A DNA stretch of 64,000 nucleotides from Lyophyllum atratum. Taxonomy: Eukaryota; Basidiomycota; Agaricomycetes; Agaricales; Lyophyllaceae. Positions 34,901 through 45,712 of the stretch are shown here, piece after piece. The stretch spans positions 1,302,001 to 1,366,000 of the forward strand of contig JACGCN010000002.1 in the NCBI GenBank assembly GCA_014905825.1, written 5' to 3'. Position 1 is the stretch's first letter. Every line of letters starts with the position of its first letter. Under the pieces are notes generated by a model. The model did not search any database and was not told where the DNA came from. It was given only the letters and a program-made list of their open reading frames with translations. A program made the position numbers and the translations under genes.

Positions 34901-37053
34901 TGCACACCTTAATTGGTACATCACTACGGATGTCCAGTGCCTATCATCCAGAATCGGACGGAGCTACCGAACGAGCAAATAGGACCATCGGTCAAATGTT
35001 GCGCCAGTGCATTGGCCCGTCACAGAAGGATTGGGTCGCAAAACTGCCCGCGATCGAATTTGCGATTAACTTAGCTCGATCGGAGAGCACTGGCTACGCA
35101 CCGTTCTTCCTCAATTATGGCCAAATGCCACGAGCTTTCATATGGGATAACTCTGAGCCGTCGGAATATCCGGGAGTGCGGGTTTTCGCGCAGAAATTGA
35201 AATCTGCGATAATGGCAGCACACGATAGCGTTATTGCCGCTCGGGTGAAGCAAACACGCACGGCAAACCGAAAACGCCAGTTGGCGCCATTCGATGAGAA
35301 AGATCTTGTATACCTATCAACAAAGAACATATCCCTGGCCGATAAGGGTTTAGCACGCAAGCTCGTCCCAAAATATATCGGTCCATACCTCATAACCAAG
35401 AACTTCGGCAATAACTCCTTCAAGCTGGACCTGCCTGCATCGTTGAAACAACGAGGCATACACGATGTTTTCCACGCCTCCTTACTCAAGCCGCACGTGC
35501 CAAACGACGACCGCCTATTCCCGGGCCGTCTGCACAACCAGATCTCCACCACATTTGAAGACTCTACTCGCGAATGGGCCGTACATGGCATCGTTGGCCA
35601 TATCAACAGCGGCACCAACGCCATCTTCAAACTGCAATGGAAATCCGGCGACATCACATGGTTGCCGTACCGTTCCATAGCGCATCTCGACGCACTGCCC
35701 GCATACCTCGAGCTTCTAGGCGTCGAAGACATAGCACAACTACTAGAAGGCAAAGAAGATGCGCCACCAGAAGACCCGCAGATCCTTCTCGGTTCCATGC
35801 ATATCGATATCGAGGATCTCGAGAAATTTTCCATGCAAGAGGCTCAGGATGAATGGTACCGAACGGTATATCTACCCTCCCTACTAGGTGCTGTCAGCCT
35901 CAGTCATAACGACGACCCATCTACTCCCCGCTACAGACCGCGCACCCCACCTACTATCCCATCAGACATGTCCATCAACAAAGACTTGCGTTTCATCTGT
36001 AAGGAGACCAACGGTCGTTACACCATCCTCGACAACGAAGGCAACCCCCACCGCAGCCTCGAAGTCACCCAGCTCCGCTCCTTCCTTCGCTTTGACGCAG
36101 CGGTTCGCGTGGGCAAACGACCCCTGGTCCCCGTCGGGTTCCGCTCCTTCCGAGACGCCTTCGAAAGGGAGCCGATCGTCAAGGCCCGTTTCATCCGCTG
36201 GACCAACGGCAATTGGGAAGTACCACCCACGGCCGCCCCCTCCTACCTCGACCTCGCCATACCCATCGAACGCGATGACGAAAAAGCCATAGCGCAGATG
36301 AAACTCGTCATTGACCTCGAGGATAAGGTCACAGTCCTCGAGGCCCAGCTGCGCGCCGAGGGCCGAAACAAGCAACGGCAGCAGGAGGCTATAACCGACC
36401 GTAGAGCGCGCAAGAGGCTCGGTCTCCCAGCGGCACCCCGTGCACGAGGTGCCAACAACCATGACAACAACCAGTACGATAACCACGACCACCACCGTAG
36501 TCAACCCTTCCACGCGAGGGACGTCAGCCCAGTACGGTCAGCGCGCGGCCATAGACCTCGCCCATACTCACCTCCACCCCGTATGTCCTCGCCTACCCCG
36601 CGCAGTCGTCGTTACCCCTCCTACGACCGCTCCCGCTCCCGTACTCGCTCCCGTACTCGCTCGCGCTCCCTCACTCCCACCCAATACCAGGACCGCGATA
36701 TGGACGTCGATTTAGACGACGCCGACCGCGAGAACAGGCAGGACAGGGACCAGTACATGCAGCCGCCCCTTCCACTCCAGTCAGGCCTCGGCACTGTCCC
36801 CGGTAATGGCGGTCCACCAACCCTCTCCGCCGACGTCGCCGCATCCATCGCCGAAGCCTTCGCTGCCGCTGGAGGCACGCAAGCCACCGCGGCAGGCGCT
36901 CCCTCCACATCGGGGAATGGAGCCTTTCCCCCCGTCGGCGTCGCTACCGCCGCACAGTACCCGAAGATAAACAAGTCCCGGGCGGCATCCCCTAACGGCA
37001 AATCCGTCAGCGCATCCGACGCAGACGACGACCACGCTAGCAATAACGTCTAA
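28966..37053 (+). CDS. Gag-Pol polyprotein of Ty3-type retrotransposon, single 2695-codon ORF
   Basis: One uninterrupted frame. Residues 1-400 are disordered with a Ser/Asp block (about 325-370). A gag-like core follows (about 400-560, RPTPPEKYKGVADTQVF). The CCHC zinc knuckle is C666-C669-H674-C679. Two related modules lie at about 768-850 and 870-945. The protease has DSGS with Asp1046. Reverse transcriptase shows ALDLLHMFDCIRI and YLDD at 1361-1364. RNase H begins around TDG at 1515. Integrase has H1834-X4-H1839, C1866-X2-C1869 and D1902, D1966, E2002 (DD35E). A chromodomain-like block (about 2200-2260, EWAVHGIVGHINSG...LQWKSGDITWLP) and a long tail with a coiled coil and an Arg-Ser repeat (about 2550-2570) end the protein. 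All key catalytic residues are present. Gag and Pol are fused without a frameshift. Confidence 0.93.
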   Translation: MSSIRYNLRLRPSAVASTGNTLETGVSPIAESFAEVNANDVISIMDASELSEAPVSEVAPARSYSSVVASSPGASPPRSPRPEENQRAVPNLNDILAERARRAMMSWDETREEERRQAEAVANLGRPLHADGGEWFTVSRRRPRARSLGENGQLSESQADTVRRAEGNLTSAQNNLLRKREQATRNARANERPTSRGEGPSKGKNIDPKNWGAAGIPAEELDSAAQQAALDEYVSREATPVEQVPVNVTSSAIIETELRNELESLRAELKTLRKQNSRKQAKESKTKERAHNEKEMRPSTQIAAKSFLGKAFENVENTKRRRKADTNSDKSSSSSSSSESDDGAGSPPSDGSDSSSNDDDSSSSSDSSISSEPARRRKKKSSKRKHKNSKRTLIRPTPPEKYKGVADTQVFHRFLTQSTAYVTDGRVAPKRHVAIIANFLEEKAYTFYTREVSYNPEKWKLRTFFEKLFDYCFPVDFRSQQRKKLKRCYQNERSVKEFVSDLNELFTTIGFADKRERVNKLWYGLRPALQKALWKDRLNPETSKWAAVVKAAEINEIAEAVEVGPQRSAKKSDSGPASNGGVSSKGAHQYQSGRRYQSNKPDDRDGISKSEHSRSNETGANKPSSGSQKYDSRTKPNVSGPRHNDNRSRPNLTQKQKDELRAQNKCFNCGETGHVSRNCPLNQNVTSKTNGPPGMISNFSMEMIEDTERLRSLANTTQAIDSLELGMMGPHDDIESHDSEKRYKGKHYQRCMGDPLACRAVEELTVDQPYPGDHGPVMEDRFFVYRVEGGCHLIMDHMRDTDWDFEDIFIPSGFLENGAFDVGLWYSKQLARIHNRLGDDAYWKVPRDREYEPVRNPLEVRAEKVLMSGAPYPGDEINAGEWGPTRFEVWQDHTNTDLHCVYDKALDFHRAIPTDCLRNERFNIVGWYWKQLQHAYLRIHAAFEPEYAEPYSVRSLEEIPEEENELGWVELINGVIDEVETPLRISLAENDFGFHIIELFGQQIRPGTLPAIQRNTVITRDASRTIPRPIVIVVSVNGHPARALIDSGSLGDFMSTNLAQQLGVEKVQLEKPLVVQLAVQGSRSKVNFGGRVKFAYQEIEEERYFDICNISSYDIILGTPFLFQHKITYGINPPRVVIGAPQAVPLRGDGTVTLASRAMEVYNESLDSVRHQLMDYAEAICCDNIADMEFPPLRAINHRIPLKDESKVYHWRPSKCPEALRKQWHEKKDAYLKTGRWEMSTASSSAPMMFLYKPGTDKMRSVYDLRERNDNTDKVASPLPVMDAVLRRAAAHPYISALDLLHMFDCIRIWPEEAWKTCSNSPDGNLVSHVVQMGDCNAPATAQALMNHIFAPYIGRFLDVYLDDIIIYSDSLADHVKHVTLVIDILRKQKFYLNRSKLQFLVPELNILGRVIDKDGIRMDPDKVDALANWKTPTNRDLLRGFLGVASFLADDIDRVRIPMGILHAVTGDAVPFRWDYTLQRAFEDVKNLAVRCKGHHRIPLEYGEDKPPINMITDGCITGIAGVISQGVDWHQAKVAAFFSAKLNAAQQNYPIHEIEMLAGVETMLRHRDILQGAHFRWYTDHQALIHLLKQKNLSGRQARWIEKIADFDFEVIYVPGAENILSDALSRLYSNDKPGTVRARSEYTYHDVIDNDNIGTHLISMPLLVALEGEMANARPARHRKKDIPNPDTGRPETSKEFAARMREHITIRGPRQLVNEAPEAPTPAGERQTQIAPEPSHGNDVNNDDNDHPPATLVDIVNNTQPGLNVSELIRNRYLEDPDFKPIVQKPKDFRNFEADDGLIFLRLHGRRILCIPKIADKGRSIREIIISEAHSLLAHLGARKTIAYLRDHVWWKNMVQDVEAYCDTCRTCKRSKPSNHKPYGLLNPLTVPSRPWEAIGIDFVGPLPSSKDRDAEYDSITVVIDLLTAMVHLIPSRTNYTARQVAELVFSEIYKLHGLPKAIISDRDPLFTSVFWNHLHTLIGTSLRMSSAYHPESDGATERANRTIGQMLRQCIGPSQKDWVAKLPAIEFAINLARSESTGYAPFFLNYGQMPRAFIWDNSEPSEYPGVRVFAQKLKSAIMAAHDSVIAARVKQTRTANRKRQLAPFDEKDLVYLSTKNISLADKGLARKLVPKYIGPYLITKNFGNNSFKLDLPASLKQRGIHDVFHASLLKPHVPNDDRLFPGRLHNQISTTFEDSTREWAVHGIVGHINSGTNAIFKLQWKSGDITWLPYRSIAHLDALPAYLELLGVEDIAQLLEGKEDAPPEDPQILLGSMHIDIEDLEKFSMQEAQDEWYRTVYLPSLLGAVSLSHNDDPSTPRYRPRTPPTIPSDMSINKDLRFICKETNGRYTILDNEGNPHRSLEVTQLRSFLRFDAAVRVGKRPLVPVGFRSFRDAFEREPIVKARFIRWTNGNWEVPPTAAPSYLDLAIPIERDDEKAIAQMKLVIDLEDKVTVLEAQLRAEGRNKQRQQEAITDRRARKRLGLPAAPRARGANNHDNNQYDNHDHHRSQPFHARDVSPVRSARGHRPRPYSPPPRMSSPTPRSRRYPSYDRSRSRTRSRTRSRSLTPTQYQDRDMDVDLDDADRENRQDRDQYMQPPLPLQSGLGTVPGNGGPPTLSADVAASIAEAFAAAGGTQATAAGAPSTSGNGAFPPVGVATAAQYPKINKSRAASPNGKSVSASDADDDHASNNV

Positions 37054-37083
37054 GCGATTCCTGCGCAATCGCTGGAGGGCGTA

Positions 37084-37463
37084 TGTCGCGGTTCCGTGAC
37101 CGTCACCCGACGTGCCGATCATCGAATGGACTGAAGCATTGTACCTCGTAACATTCAACTACTCCCTACATGATAGAACACGTACAGTCTTCCCTTAAGA
37201 AGTGTTCTAGCTTTCATCCATACTCCTACCTTCTCTTCTCGTATCTTCCCTTACTTACATTTGGCTTCCCCTGATTATTTTCCATTCAACACCAGTAGCT
37301 TACTTATCATTCATATCCATTACCTATAAGTACAGCTAGCCAACACGATGTACAATAGCGATACTCGAATACAGTGGCTTTACCCCAGTTATTCCCAGTG
37401 TCCTCATACCATTTTCCCTCGTGTGCCGGAACTCAGACCGTTACCAGTCACGCTTCCGCCACA
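37084..37463 (+). repeat. 3' LTR (380 bp)
   Basis: Same ends and length as the left LTR, with no difference seen. It starts 30 bp after the gag-pol stop codon. Confidence 0.93.
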
Positions 37464-37468
37464 TTCAC
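37464..37468. repeat. Target-site duplication, right copy
   Basis: TTCAC directly after the right LTR, matching 28454-28458. Confidence 0.85.
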
Positions 37469-40400
37469 GGACCCATGCATACGCCCCAAATCGCCGCGCT
37501 TATCCATCGATATCTATGTTTGCCATTCAGTAGCTGTATAACATTCACATGCTCTGGCTGAGTATCTGTGGGAAGCAATTGGTCGAGATGTACTCCTCGG
37601 TCCGGGGGTACGAATGAGGGAACACCGAGAGCTGGGGTTTGCAAATTGCCTCCTGAATTCAAATATGACCCACTTGATGTATCTCCTTGACTCGATTATT
37701 TTATCATGTTGAAAATCACGCGCCATATGGTGATGATAAAGTCTAATAAATGGTTTAGGTTTAGAGCCACAACTCGGTGCGAGTCGAGATCAAGTTTCGC
37801 ACTGGAGCATGGTGCAGGCATGGTGATAATCATCAGCGTCGCGTCGCGGCTCTTAAAAGTTAAGGTTTAGTAATATATTTACAAGCAATGACAGTTACAT
37901 AGGGTTAGGGTTAGCCAGGCAAAAGAGCAAAAAGAAAGCGCCTGCCCAGCCAGAGTGGCCGAAGCAGGACAGGAAAATATTGAGACGGTGCATGAGCCGA
38001 AGCCCATACAAGCCGCAGACACCCCCTGTATGGACAGGGTCGCCGTGCTATGGAGGATCTCCACGGCCCACAAACCCGGGTAGGTGAAGGGGCCTGTGCC
38101 ATCAAGGTAAGTATGAGGTCTTCATCTGTCCAGCGCTCGTTTATATATCCCCGCCGTGTGCGCACGGACCATGTTTGGCGGCATTTGCTGATCGAAACAT
38201 ATCTGGCGGGCTTGGATGCCGTCATGGTGGCTGAGGCACTTGGTTGAACTTCTCAACTTCTATCCTCAAATCGTCTTCGAAGAACGCGTATCTCAGCGCT
38301 TGTTATCCCGAGACGTCACTTCCAGGGCCCCACAACAACAGACTTCTTCTTCTTGCGCGCTCTCGACGGCGGACTCGCGCGCCATATGGCTTATACTACG
38401 CGAAATGCTGCCGGCGGCGGGCGCCGCTCATAACACCCCAAATCCCAAGGTCAGGATTACAGAATGTCCATGATGACCTGCAAGACATTTGCTATGGCTG
38501 CATGGAACTGCCGAGGAAATCTAGAAACCGACATCTATCCTGGACACTTGCTAGGTCCATGCATGCCATTGATCCTCTGGTTCCTCTCACGACGACATGT
38601 GCCCCCTTAGTCGGCGGTGTAGCTCTCTCTACATTGGGCGGCAAGGAAATAACACTCGGTTCCATGCGACTCGCTGTTAACATGTATATGCGATCGGCGG
38701 TTTTTTGTCGGGCAGGGGTGCGCCGTTAAGCGTCCTAGGGCCTTGACAATGGCATTCCGATCTCGCTGAATTGCTATCGACTGGAACATCCCGCCGGGAG
38801 GCGCCCCCCACCCTGATCGCGTATTCTGATCGCTACACGTGGCGATGATGACTATGGTTCAGCAGCCATGTGGACTGGCCGAGTATGGGGTATGGGCGTA
38901 GTGGTGACCGTATATCACATTCTATATAGTCCTTTGGAGTGCGAAAACGGGGAGTTCCACCTTCTTTCTTCGAGCACGTATCTCGCTAAATAATCATTGG
39001 CGATTGCCGCAAATGTTCAAGCTAATATACAAGCCCCTAAGTCAACCTCATTCAACATCCTTCAACTTCTCAGCCTCGGTAATAACACCGCCACTATCTT
39101 ACAGCGCGTATTCGCATATCTGTATCGCGATCACTGATGGCTTGTCGACATCTGACGGCGATTTTGAACCCTACTTGGGCGAGCGACAACAAGATGCATA
39201 TCTCCCTCATCTCCATCTCAGCCGAGATTGACGTCCATCTCCGACGACGTTTTGCGAGCGACTCCCGCCATGCCACCCCGTCCTGATAATGATTGGCCCA
39301 TTTCGAGGACACAAAACGCCACGGCATCTTACCTTGGCCTCGGGTGGCAGGGCCTGCGGTGCTTGCTCCGCTTGGGACCAAAACTCACAAGCACAGGCAA
39401 ATCTCCCGTTTGACGGGATTGGACCACCCTATTGATAGATCTGTTTGCCCGCTTGCATGGAGGCCTGAAATAGCAACTTAGCAAACAAGCACTTAGGCGA
39501 CGATCAGTATGGAACCCTCTTTCCACGGTTGTGTAGAGGCGGCACTAATATCTCCCAACGTTGGCCACGATGTACTGATTTAACGTCGGATAACGCAGCA
39601 GGGCAGAGAAATTTTGGCCATACAAGGGTTCATCCTTGTGTAAATGGGCTATCGACGGTCGTGAGTACACCGGTTATTCTAGCGTGTTGTTCCTGCGTTG
39701 ACTTATCACCTGCAGCATTGTTCATGTGTGAACATTGGCCATGTCCGAAGCTCTTGACAGTGAACATTGAGCTTCTAGTGCGAGACTTTCCACAGTTGGT
39801 TATGTTATGTTGCGTTACACCACCTCGCAGAGATGCTTCTTAGGTGGAGCCTGTTTAGGAATTCTGCCTCACACGCTTAGGAACGTCAACGGGGATATGA
39901 GAACGCCCAACGCCGCAGACTGATCAGCGCTCTCTCGCCTCGGAAAGGGCTTTGCTCTTCTGATGACGGCGTAGGGACAATCACCGCAGGCCCCTCCATG
40001 AAATGAAGGCGACCCCGGCTGACTGCTGATTCAAGAATTTTTTGATTCTTGGTCTATCGGACGAGTCATCAAGCGGGGTGTCTATCACCGATCATGGGTT
40101 TGAAGGTCGACACGCACGCATGTCCTCTATGATTGCATGCGGAAGAAGAGCTGTGACCTGGAGAAGGGGTCTATCACCCCCACTATGTGGTTTGAGAAGT
40201 GTATCTTGCGTTGGCAGGGTTTTGAATGATTGAAGGCCTGCAGATGCATTGTGTACTACTTACACTATGTTTACCAAGATGATATTTACCTCTGCTACAT
40301 GTTTAACTAAGGACGATCATAAGATTCGCTTCGGTAGACTGATGCAACCCTCTGTGAGGGAAGCTTGCCACCACGGAAATGCTAGGCAACTATGATGACG

Positions 40401-40667
40401 ATTTTGTGGGCTACACGTGTTGTGGACCGATTCATGATGACGTCACGGGGCGGCCTCCTTATGAATTGGATGTTTGGGTTGGAGTCGACCTCCATCCAAC
40501 GAAATGCCTTCTGGTGTAGTCGACGCTTTCAAAAGTACTCTCCTCGCTGTCTCCCACGTCCAGCGCTGACCACCTTCTGCACAGACCTCATCAGACATGG
40601 AAAGCATCACAGTCACCACAACAACAACCAGCCAAAACAACTCCACGACGATTCTCCACTCTCCTCA
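37469..40667. other. 3.2-kb region without a recognisable gene
   Basis: Between the retroelement and the CAMK gene only short open frames occur (longest about 160 codons at 38244-38729). None has recognisable motifs or convincing exon joins. A short telomere-like AGGGTTAGGGTTAG occurs near 37901-37914. The stretch may be decayed sequence or hold a poorly conserved gene. Confidence 0.45.
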
Positions 40668-42807
40668 ATGCCTCCTGACCAAGACCATCGTGTCGTCTCC
40701 CCCGGTCCCGTCGAAGCTGCTCAGATAATCGTAGATGAGGAGCGTCTGGCCCGCTCAAAGATGCCCAAATATCAGGGGCTTGAGAACTTCGACCTCGTGG
40801 AGAAAATGGGAGAGTGCGTGATCATCATTTATCCCTCGTTCTTATCTCATCTCCTCCAAGCGGAGCCTTCTCTAATGTTTACAAAGGAACTGACCTCAAG
40901 ACTGGATCCAAAGTCGCAGGTACCTATGATTCTCGTCTCCTCGCTTTCAACCGCTGACACCAGCGCCTATAGTCAAAGTCGTGCGCAAGTACGAGCTCAA
41001 TGCCTCACAGGTCAGTGCTCGTCCCTGTTTGATCTTGTCTGTGGCCGTATGAGTGGACACTGACTTGATATCCTCTCTCTTTCATCTTTTCCTTTTTTCC
41101 TCTTGCGCGCGGCATCAGGCTGGCGATAAACACTTGAATCCACAATTCAAGAAGAAACCGCGCGTAACTGAGGTTTTTGCTCCTTTCCTCTTACACCTCT
41201 GCTCGTTATTGGTCCTGACCCTCGCTGCCCCTATCTAGCGCTCTAATATCCTCAAAGGCAAGACAACTCTATTTTCATTTTTTACACGAAATTCAACTAA
41301 ACAACCCCTTCAGAGGTACAAATCATGCGCGGCACCCACCATCCCTCAATCGTCAAGCTGTTATCATTCTCCGAATCGCCGGAGCACTATTTTCTAGTGC
41401 TAGAACGCAAGTTTCGTCTTATCGCGCCCGTTATTGTCTGAACTTGACCTTTTCCCCAGTCATGGAAGGCGGAGAGCTTTTCCACCAGATCGTCAAATTG
41501 ACCTATTTTAGCGAAAATCTTGCCCGCCATGTAATCCTCCAGGTCGCCCACGGCATCAGATACCTTCACGAGGAGCGTGGCGTCGTCCATCGCGATATCA
41601 AGCCCGAGAACTTGCTGTTTGAGCGTATTCCCATCATCCCCTCAAATCCTCCTCCCATACGCCGGCCCTACGACGAAGAAAAGGAGGATGAAGGCGAGTT
41701 CACCCCTGGTGTCGGTGGTGGTGGTATCGGCCGGGTCAAGATTGCGGACTTTGGGCTGAGTAAGGTAGTATGGAATGAGGAGACGATGACGCCATGCGGA
41801 ACTGTTGGCTATACTGCGCCCGAGATTGTCAAGGATGAGCGGTATAGCAAAAGTGTGGACATGTGGGCAATGGGCTGCGTGCTGTACACGCTACTGTGTG
41901 GATTCCCGCCATTTTATGATGAAAGCATCAATGTGCTTACGGAGAAGGTCGCCCGAGGCTATTACACCTTCCTCAGCCCCTGGTGGGACGATATCAGCCA
42001 TTCTGGTACATAATCTTTCCATTTTGAAGCAACATCGTTCAACATTGCTCATTGCTCTCAATAGCCAAGGATCTAATAACGCACCTCCTCTGCGTCGACC
42101 CCGCCCAGCGCTACACAATCGACGAATTCCTCGCCCATCCGTGGTGTAATGCCTCCCCTGCTCCGCCCCCACCCCCAACACCATTTATTTACGCCAACCA
42201 GCCCCACTCCGCCGCGCCCTCCATACCCCTTGACTCGCCCCTACTCTCGGCTGCTCGTGGTGGGCGTGGGCATGAGGGTCGCAGCCCGGGGCTCGCCACG
42301 CTCAAGGAAGCCTTTGACATCACGTATGCTGTGCATCGAATGGAGGAGGAGGGCGCGCGGCGGCGCAAGTATACCCCCGGTAGTGCGGGGCCCCGGGGGC
42401 ACCTTACTGGGCTCAATGAGGAAGACGACGAGGTTGACTATGGCATGGATGAGGAAGAGGAGGATACCAAGCGCGTTCCCGAGTCGGGTGTTGCGGGTGT
42501 TGGCGCCCATAGGGCCCAGTGGGCTGACGGCCGGGCTGGACAGCGCGATCAAGGGGCGGGGGCGAGAAGACATGTGCCTACTCATGTGGGGGCGCCGGGC
42601 GTTCCAAGGAAGGCCAATAAAGGTGGTTTCCAACTTGATCTCGATGGTTCTACATTACTCGGGAGGCGACATCGAAAGGGTGCAGCCGTTCCTAATGTCA
42701 GCAGTCCGCTATCAGGCAAGGCCATAGGGAGCCCATTGAGGATGGAAGGCCTCCGGATGGGGGATGAGGATGACTCGCCGGTGAACAGCCCTATGCGTGT
42801 TGGATAA
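40668..42807 (+). CDS. CAMK-family protein kinase (Rck/Srk-like)
   Basis: Eight exons (40668-40813, 40861-40919, 40973-41010, 41119-41172, 41239-41257, 41314-41406, 41460-42005, 42065-42807) give 565 codons. The kinase domain starts YQGLENFDLVEKMGDGAFSN, with AVKVVRKYEL (VAIK lysine), an insert (KHLNPQFKKKPRVTE), HRDIKPENLLF, an Asp/Glu/Pro-rich insert, IADFGLSKVVW, CGTVGYTAPEIVKDE and HLLCVDPAQRYTIDEFLAHP. The C-terminal tail (about 300 residues) is disordered and acidic/basic. Fungal Rck2/Srk1 kinases act downstream of the stress MAP kinase; this placement is by overall layout only. Two introns have GC donors (41258-41259 and 41407-41408), both required by the frame. Confidence 0.88.
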
Positions 42808-43367
42808 TTCCTATGTCTCTCGCTTGCGAGCAGGCGCTCCCTTTTCCTCTACACGACAGACCTGTCATACACCACTATACATAATCGGAGGGGCTGATGT
42901 ATCAGCTTCTTTCAGTCTCCTATATTTCCACCATACATCCCCGGGCCCGGCACATCATACATAAACGGCTTGCACACCCAAACACTGAAATAGCAGTTCA
43001 ATACCTATTTATTGATACTTCCAGGCGGACAGTTTTCGTCATACCTCACGCACTCCGCACCTCCGCACGCCTCCACCTCCTCTTCACTTCCTCTGTGCAC
43101 TCATAGCTCATGTTTTATGTTGTATCATCTCGTAGGCATGCTCCCTTCACCCATCGCATATGTAAGTACAAGACGGAATATGTTATCCTGTATGTACCTA
43201 TGTAGATTCCTGGGCGGTGGCCAAGTAATTACTATGCTCTGAAAAGATGAAGTCAATCGGAGTTCACACGCAACCGATCACATTTCAGGTCACATTTGTC
43301 AACTGCCGTTCGTGGTTATCCCGACCGTGCATTCATTAGCAAGCCCACCACCACCTGCGTCTCAACC
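42808..43367. other. Intergenic region before PRP31
   Basis: 560 bp between two plus-strand genes. No coding signal was seen. The open frame from 43296 is the 5' extension of the PRP31 frame. Confidence 0.4.
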
Positions 43368-45515
43368 ATGAGCGCCCTTGAAGATGAACTTCTCGCGGAT
43401 CTTGAGGGTCTCTCTGACGAAGAAAATGAAGATTACCAGGACGAGCCTGCCGAGACATCCTCCGCACCCATAACGTCCTCAAATTTGAAGCGTAAAGCGC
43501 CGGAGGGCGACTTGGGCATGTCAGAGGACGAGGACGATGAAGGTGGTGAGGGAGAGGGCGACGACCAGCAAGAAATTGGGGGCCTAGTTTTGGAGGGCGG
43601 TGTGAGGCCCGCGGAGGAACTGGACGCGGAGGATGTGCAGCAGATGGAGCTGGGAGGCATTGCGGACGTGACAAAGATCGCGAAGCTCGAGGGGAGCAAG
43701 AAGATGACTGATATTCTCAGTGTGAGTGGTAGTCATTGTGTCTCTAATGGACTTGGGAACCTAATCGACATCGCATGGTGCCAGGAAATCGAGAAATACC
43801 AAGCGAACCCGAGCACGGCAGCGGCGATGGCGCTCCCGGCGCATATGAACCCGGAGTACAATGTCATTGTACAGTCGAATAATTTGTCTGTCGATGTAGA
43901 CAACGAGATTCTCATTGTGCACAAGGTGAATAACATTCGCCATTGCGCCCCAGGCCTCTTGGAACCTAGATACTGATTCCTTTTTCGCAGTTCATTCGCG
44001 ACCACTATGCACCGAAATTCCCAGAGCTCGAGCAGCTCGTGACGGACCCGACAATGTTCATCCGCTCTGTGCGCGTGCTGGGAAACCATGAGGTCTGTCT
44101 ACATCTTGCAATATCCAGACTAGCACTGATCTCACATTTCGACAGGATCCGACGAAAGTTGATCTAGCTGGAATTCTTCCACCCGCGGTGATCATGAGTG
44201 TCTTCGTGACAGCGACCACGACGAGTGGCAAGCCGTTGACGGACTCCGACTGGGCAGCCGTCGAGCGCGCGTGCGACCTCGCTGACCGGCTGGAGGAGGC
44301 TCGCAAAAAGGTCCGTGGACGCATATTTACCGTCAATCTTGGTTTTCACTGACCATCCACTCCCAACCAGATCTTCATGTACGTCAGCTCGAGAATGAAT
44401 GTCCTCGCACCCAACCTGTCAGCTATTGTTGGTACCACCACAGCCGCCAAGCTTCTTGGAGTCGCCGGTGGCCTTGCTGGGCTTGCGAAGATGCCGTCGT
44501 GTAATGTCCATGTGCGCCTTTTATCACTCGTAGATTTATCGGCTGTGTAATTGACGCATAGCGTGTTGTAGCTCCTCGGGGCACAGAAGAAAATTGCGGC
44601 AGGATTCTCGTCAGCCACGCAAAAGCGGCACACGGGCTTTGTGTTTCAATCTGAGCTGGTAACACAGACGCCGCCGGAATACCAACTCAAGATACAGCGC
44701 ACGATAGGTGCGAAAGCTGTGCTTACTGCGCGGATGGATTTGGAGCGACAACGCAGAGATGGTATAGTTCCTTTACTCACGCCATTCTATGCATTTCAAG
44801 CTTAACTTTGTAACCATAGGGACGTACGGCGAGGATTTGCGAGAAAAAGTCGAAAAGCAAATCGACCGATTGGCCGCCCCGCCGCCGTCAAAAGTCGTGA
44901 AAGCTTTGCCGATACCCGGTGACGGTCCGAAAAAGCGTCGTGGTGGTAAACGGTGAGTCAATTCTTCTGATATTTTTGTGGCGTTCTTGGTAATGAAACT
45001 CTCTCTCAGTGCCCGAAAAGCCAAGGAGGCCTATGCTCAGACGGAACTGCGCAAGCTCCAAAACCGCATGACATTCGGTGAGGCAGAAGAGGAGGTTGGT
45101 GCCTTTGACCAGACGAAAGGGCTGGGCATGGTTGGTGGTGCAGGTAAGGTCAGGGCTGGCATGGGAGAGGCGAAGAGCCGAGGTTCGTCACACCTCTACA
45201 CTGTCTTGTTTTTGCAGCCGCTCACTTTTCACTGCAGCGAAAATGTCCAAGCAGAACAAGCTGCGGACGGCCGCTATTACGCGGTCAGCCCAGCTCAATG
45301 GGACGCAGACATCAGGAACGGCCACGTCACTGAGCGTTACTCCAGCTCAAGGTATGACACTGCGTTCACACCGAGGTTTACTTGTCAGGCTTACTGGTTT
45401 CTTCATAGGATTCGAACTTACAAATAGGGCCGCTGCTGCACAGCGAGTGAAGGAAGCGAATGAAAGGTGGTTCGCAGGGGGGAGTTTCTCTTTCATTGGT
45501 CAGAAAGGGATGTGA
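43368..45515 (+). CDS. PRP31: Pre-mRNA splicing factor Prp31
   Basis: Ten exons (43368-43721, 43785-43925, 43991-44092, 44146-44310, 44371-44511, 44572-44761, 44820-44952, 45010-45182, 45238-45351, 45409-45515) sum to 539 codons. An acidic N-terminus ([15 protein letters not shown]) precedes the Nop domain: [19 protein letters not shown], then [47 protein letters not shown] and [10 protein letters not shown]. The Prp31 C-terminal domain has [20 protein letters not shown] and [11 protein letters not shown]. The protein binds the 15.5K-U4 snRNA complex and ties U4 to the U5 snRNP in the tri-snRNP. It is in frame throughout, and length and motif order match the family. Confidence 0.95.
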
Positions 45516-45712
45516 TCACGACCACTCATTCAATTCTCACATATCTTTCTGTAATATATACTGTAATTCGTCCAAAGGATGCATGGGTAATAATAATACA
45601 ACTGCGACAAGGGACAGTCACTACGTACGAGTACTAGGAAGGGTGCGATATGCAATGGTATGATAACATGGAAATGATCAATGAAAAATTTTATGAGGTG
45701 CAGGTAAGTCAG

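Larger units (their letters stand above)
28459..37463 (+). mobile_element. Complete Ty3-type LTR retrotransposon
   Basis: A 9005-bp element bounded by two 380-bp LTRs starting TGTCGCGG and ending CCACA, flanked by TTCAC duplications. Between the LTRs lies a single open gag-pol frame (28966-37053) with zinc knuckle, protease, reverse transcriptase, RNase H and integrase in Ty3 order (integrase last). I saw no difference between the LTRs when reading them side by side, and no stop in the 8-kb frame, so insertion appears recent and the copy may be active. A short purine stretch (GGAGGG) sits just before the right LTR as a possible polypurine tract. No TGG-starting tRNA primer site is evident after the left LTR. 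Confidence 0.95.

Noticed and set aside
37895..37920. Telomere-like AGGGTTAGGGTTAG
   Set aside because: Only two units, flanked by ordinary genic sequence; not evidence of a chromosome end.
38244..38729. 161-codon plus-strand frame
   Set aside because: Basic, low-information composition, no domain, no supporting splice structure.
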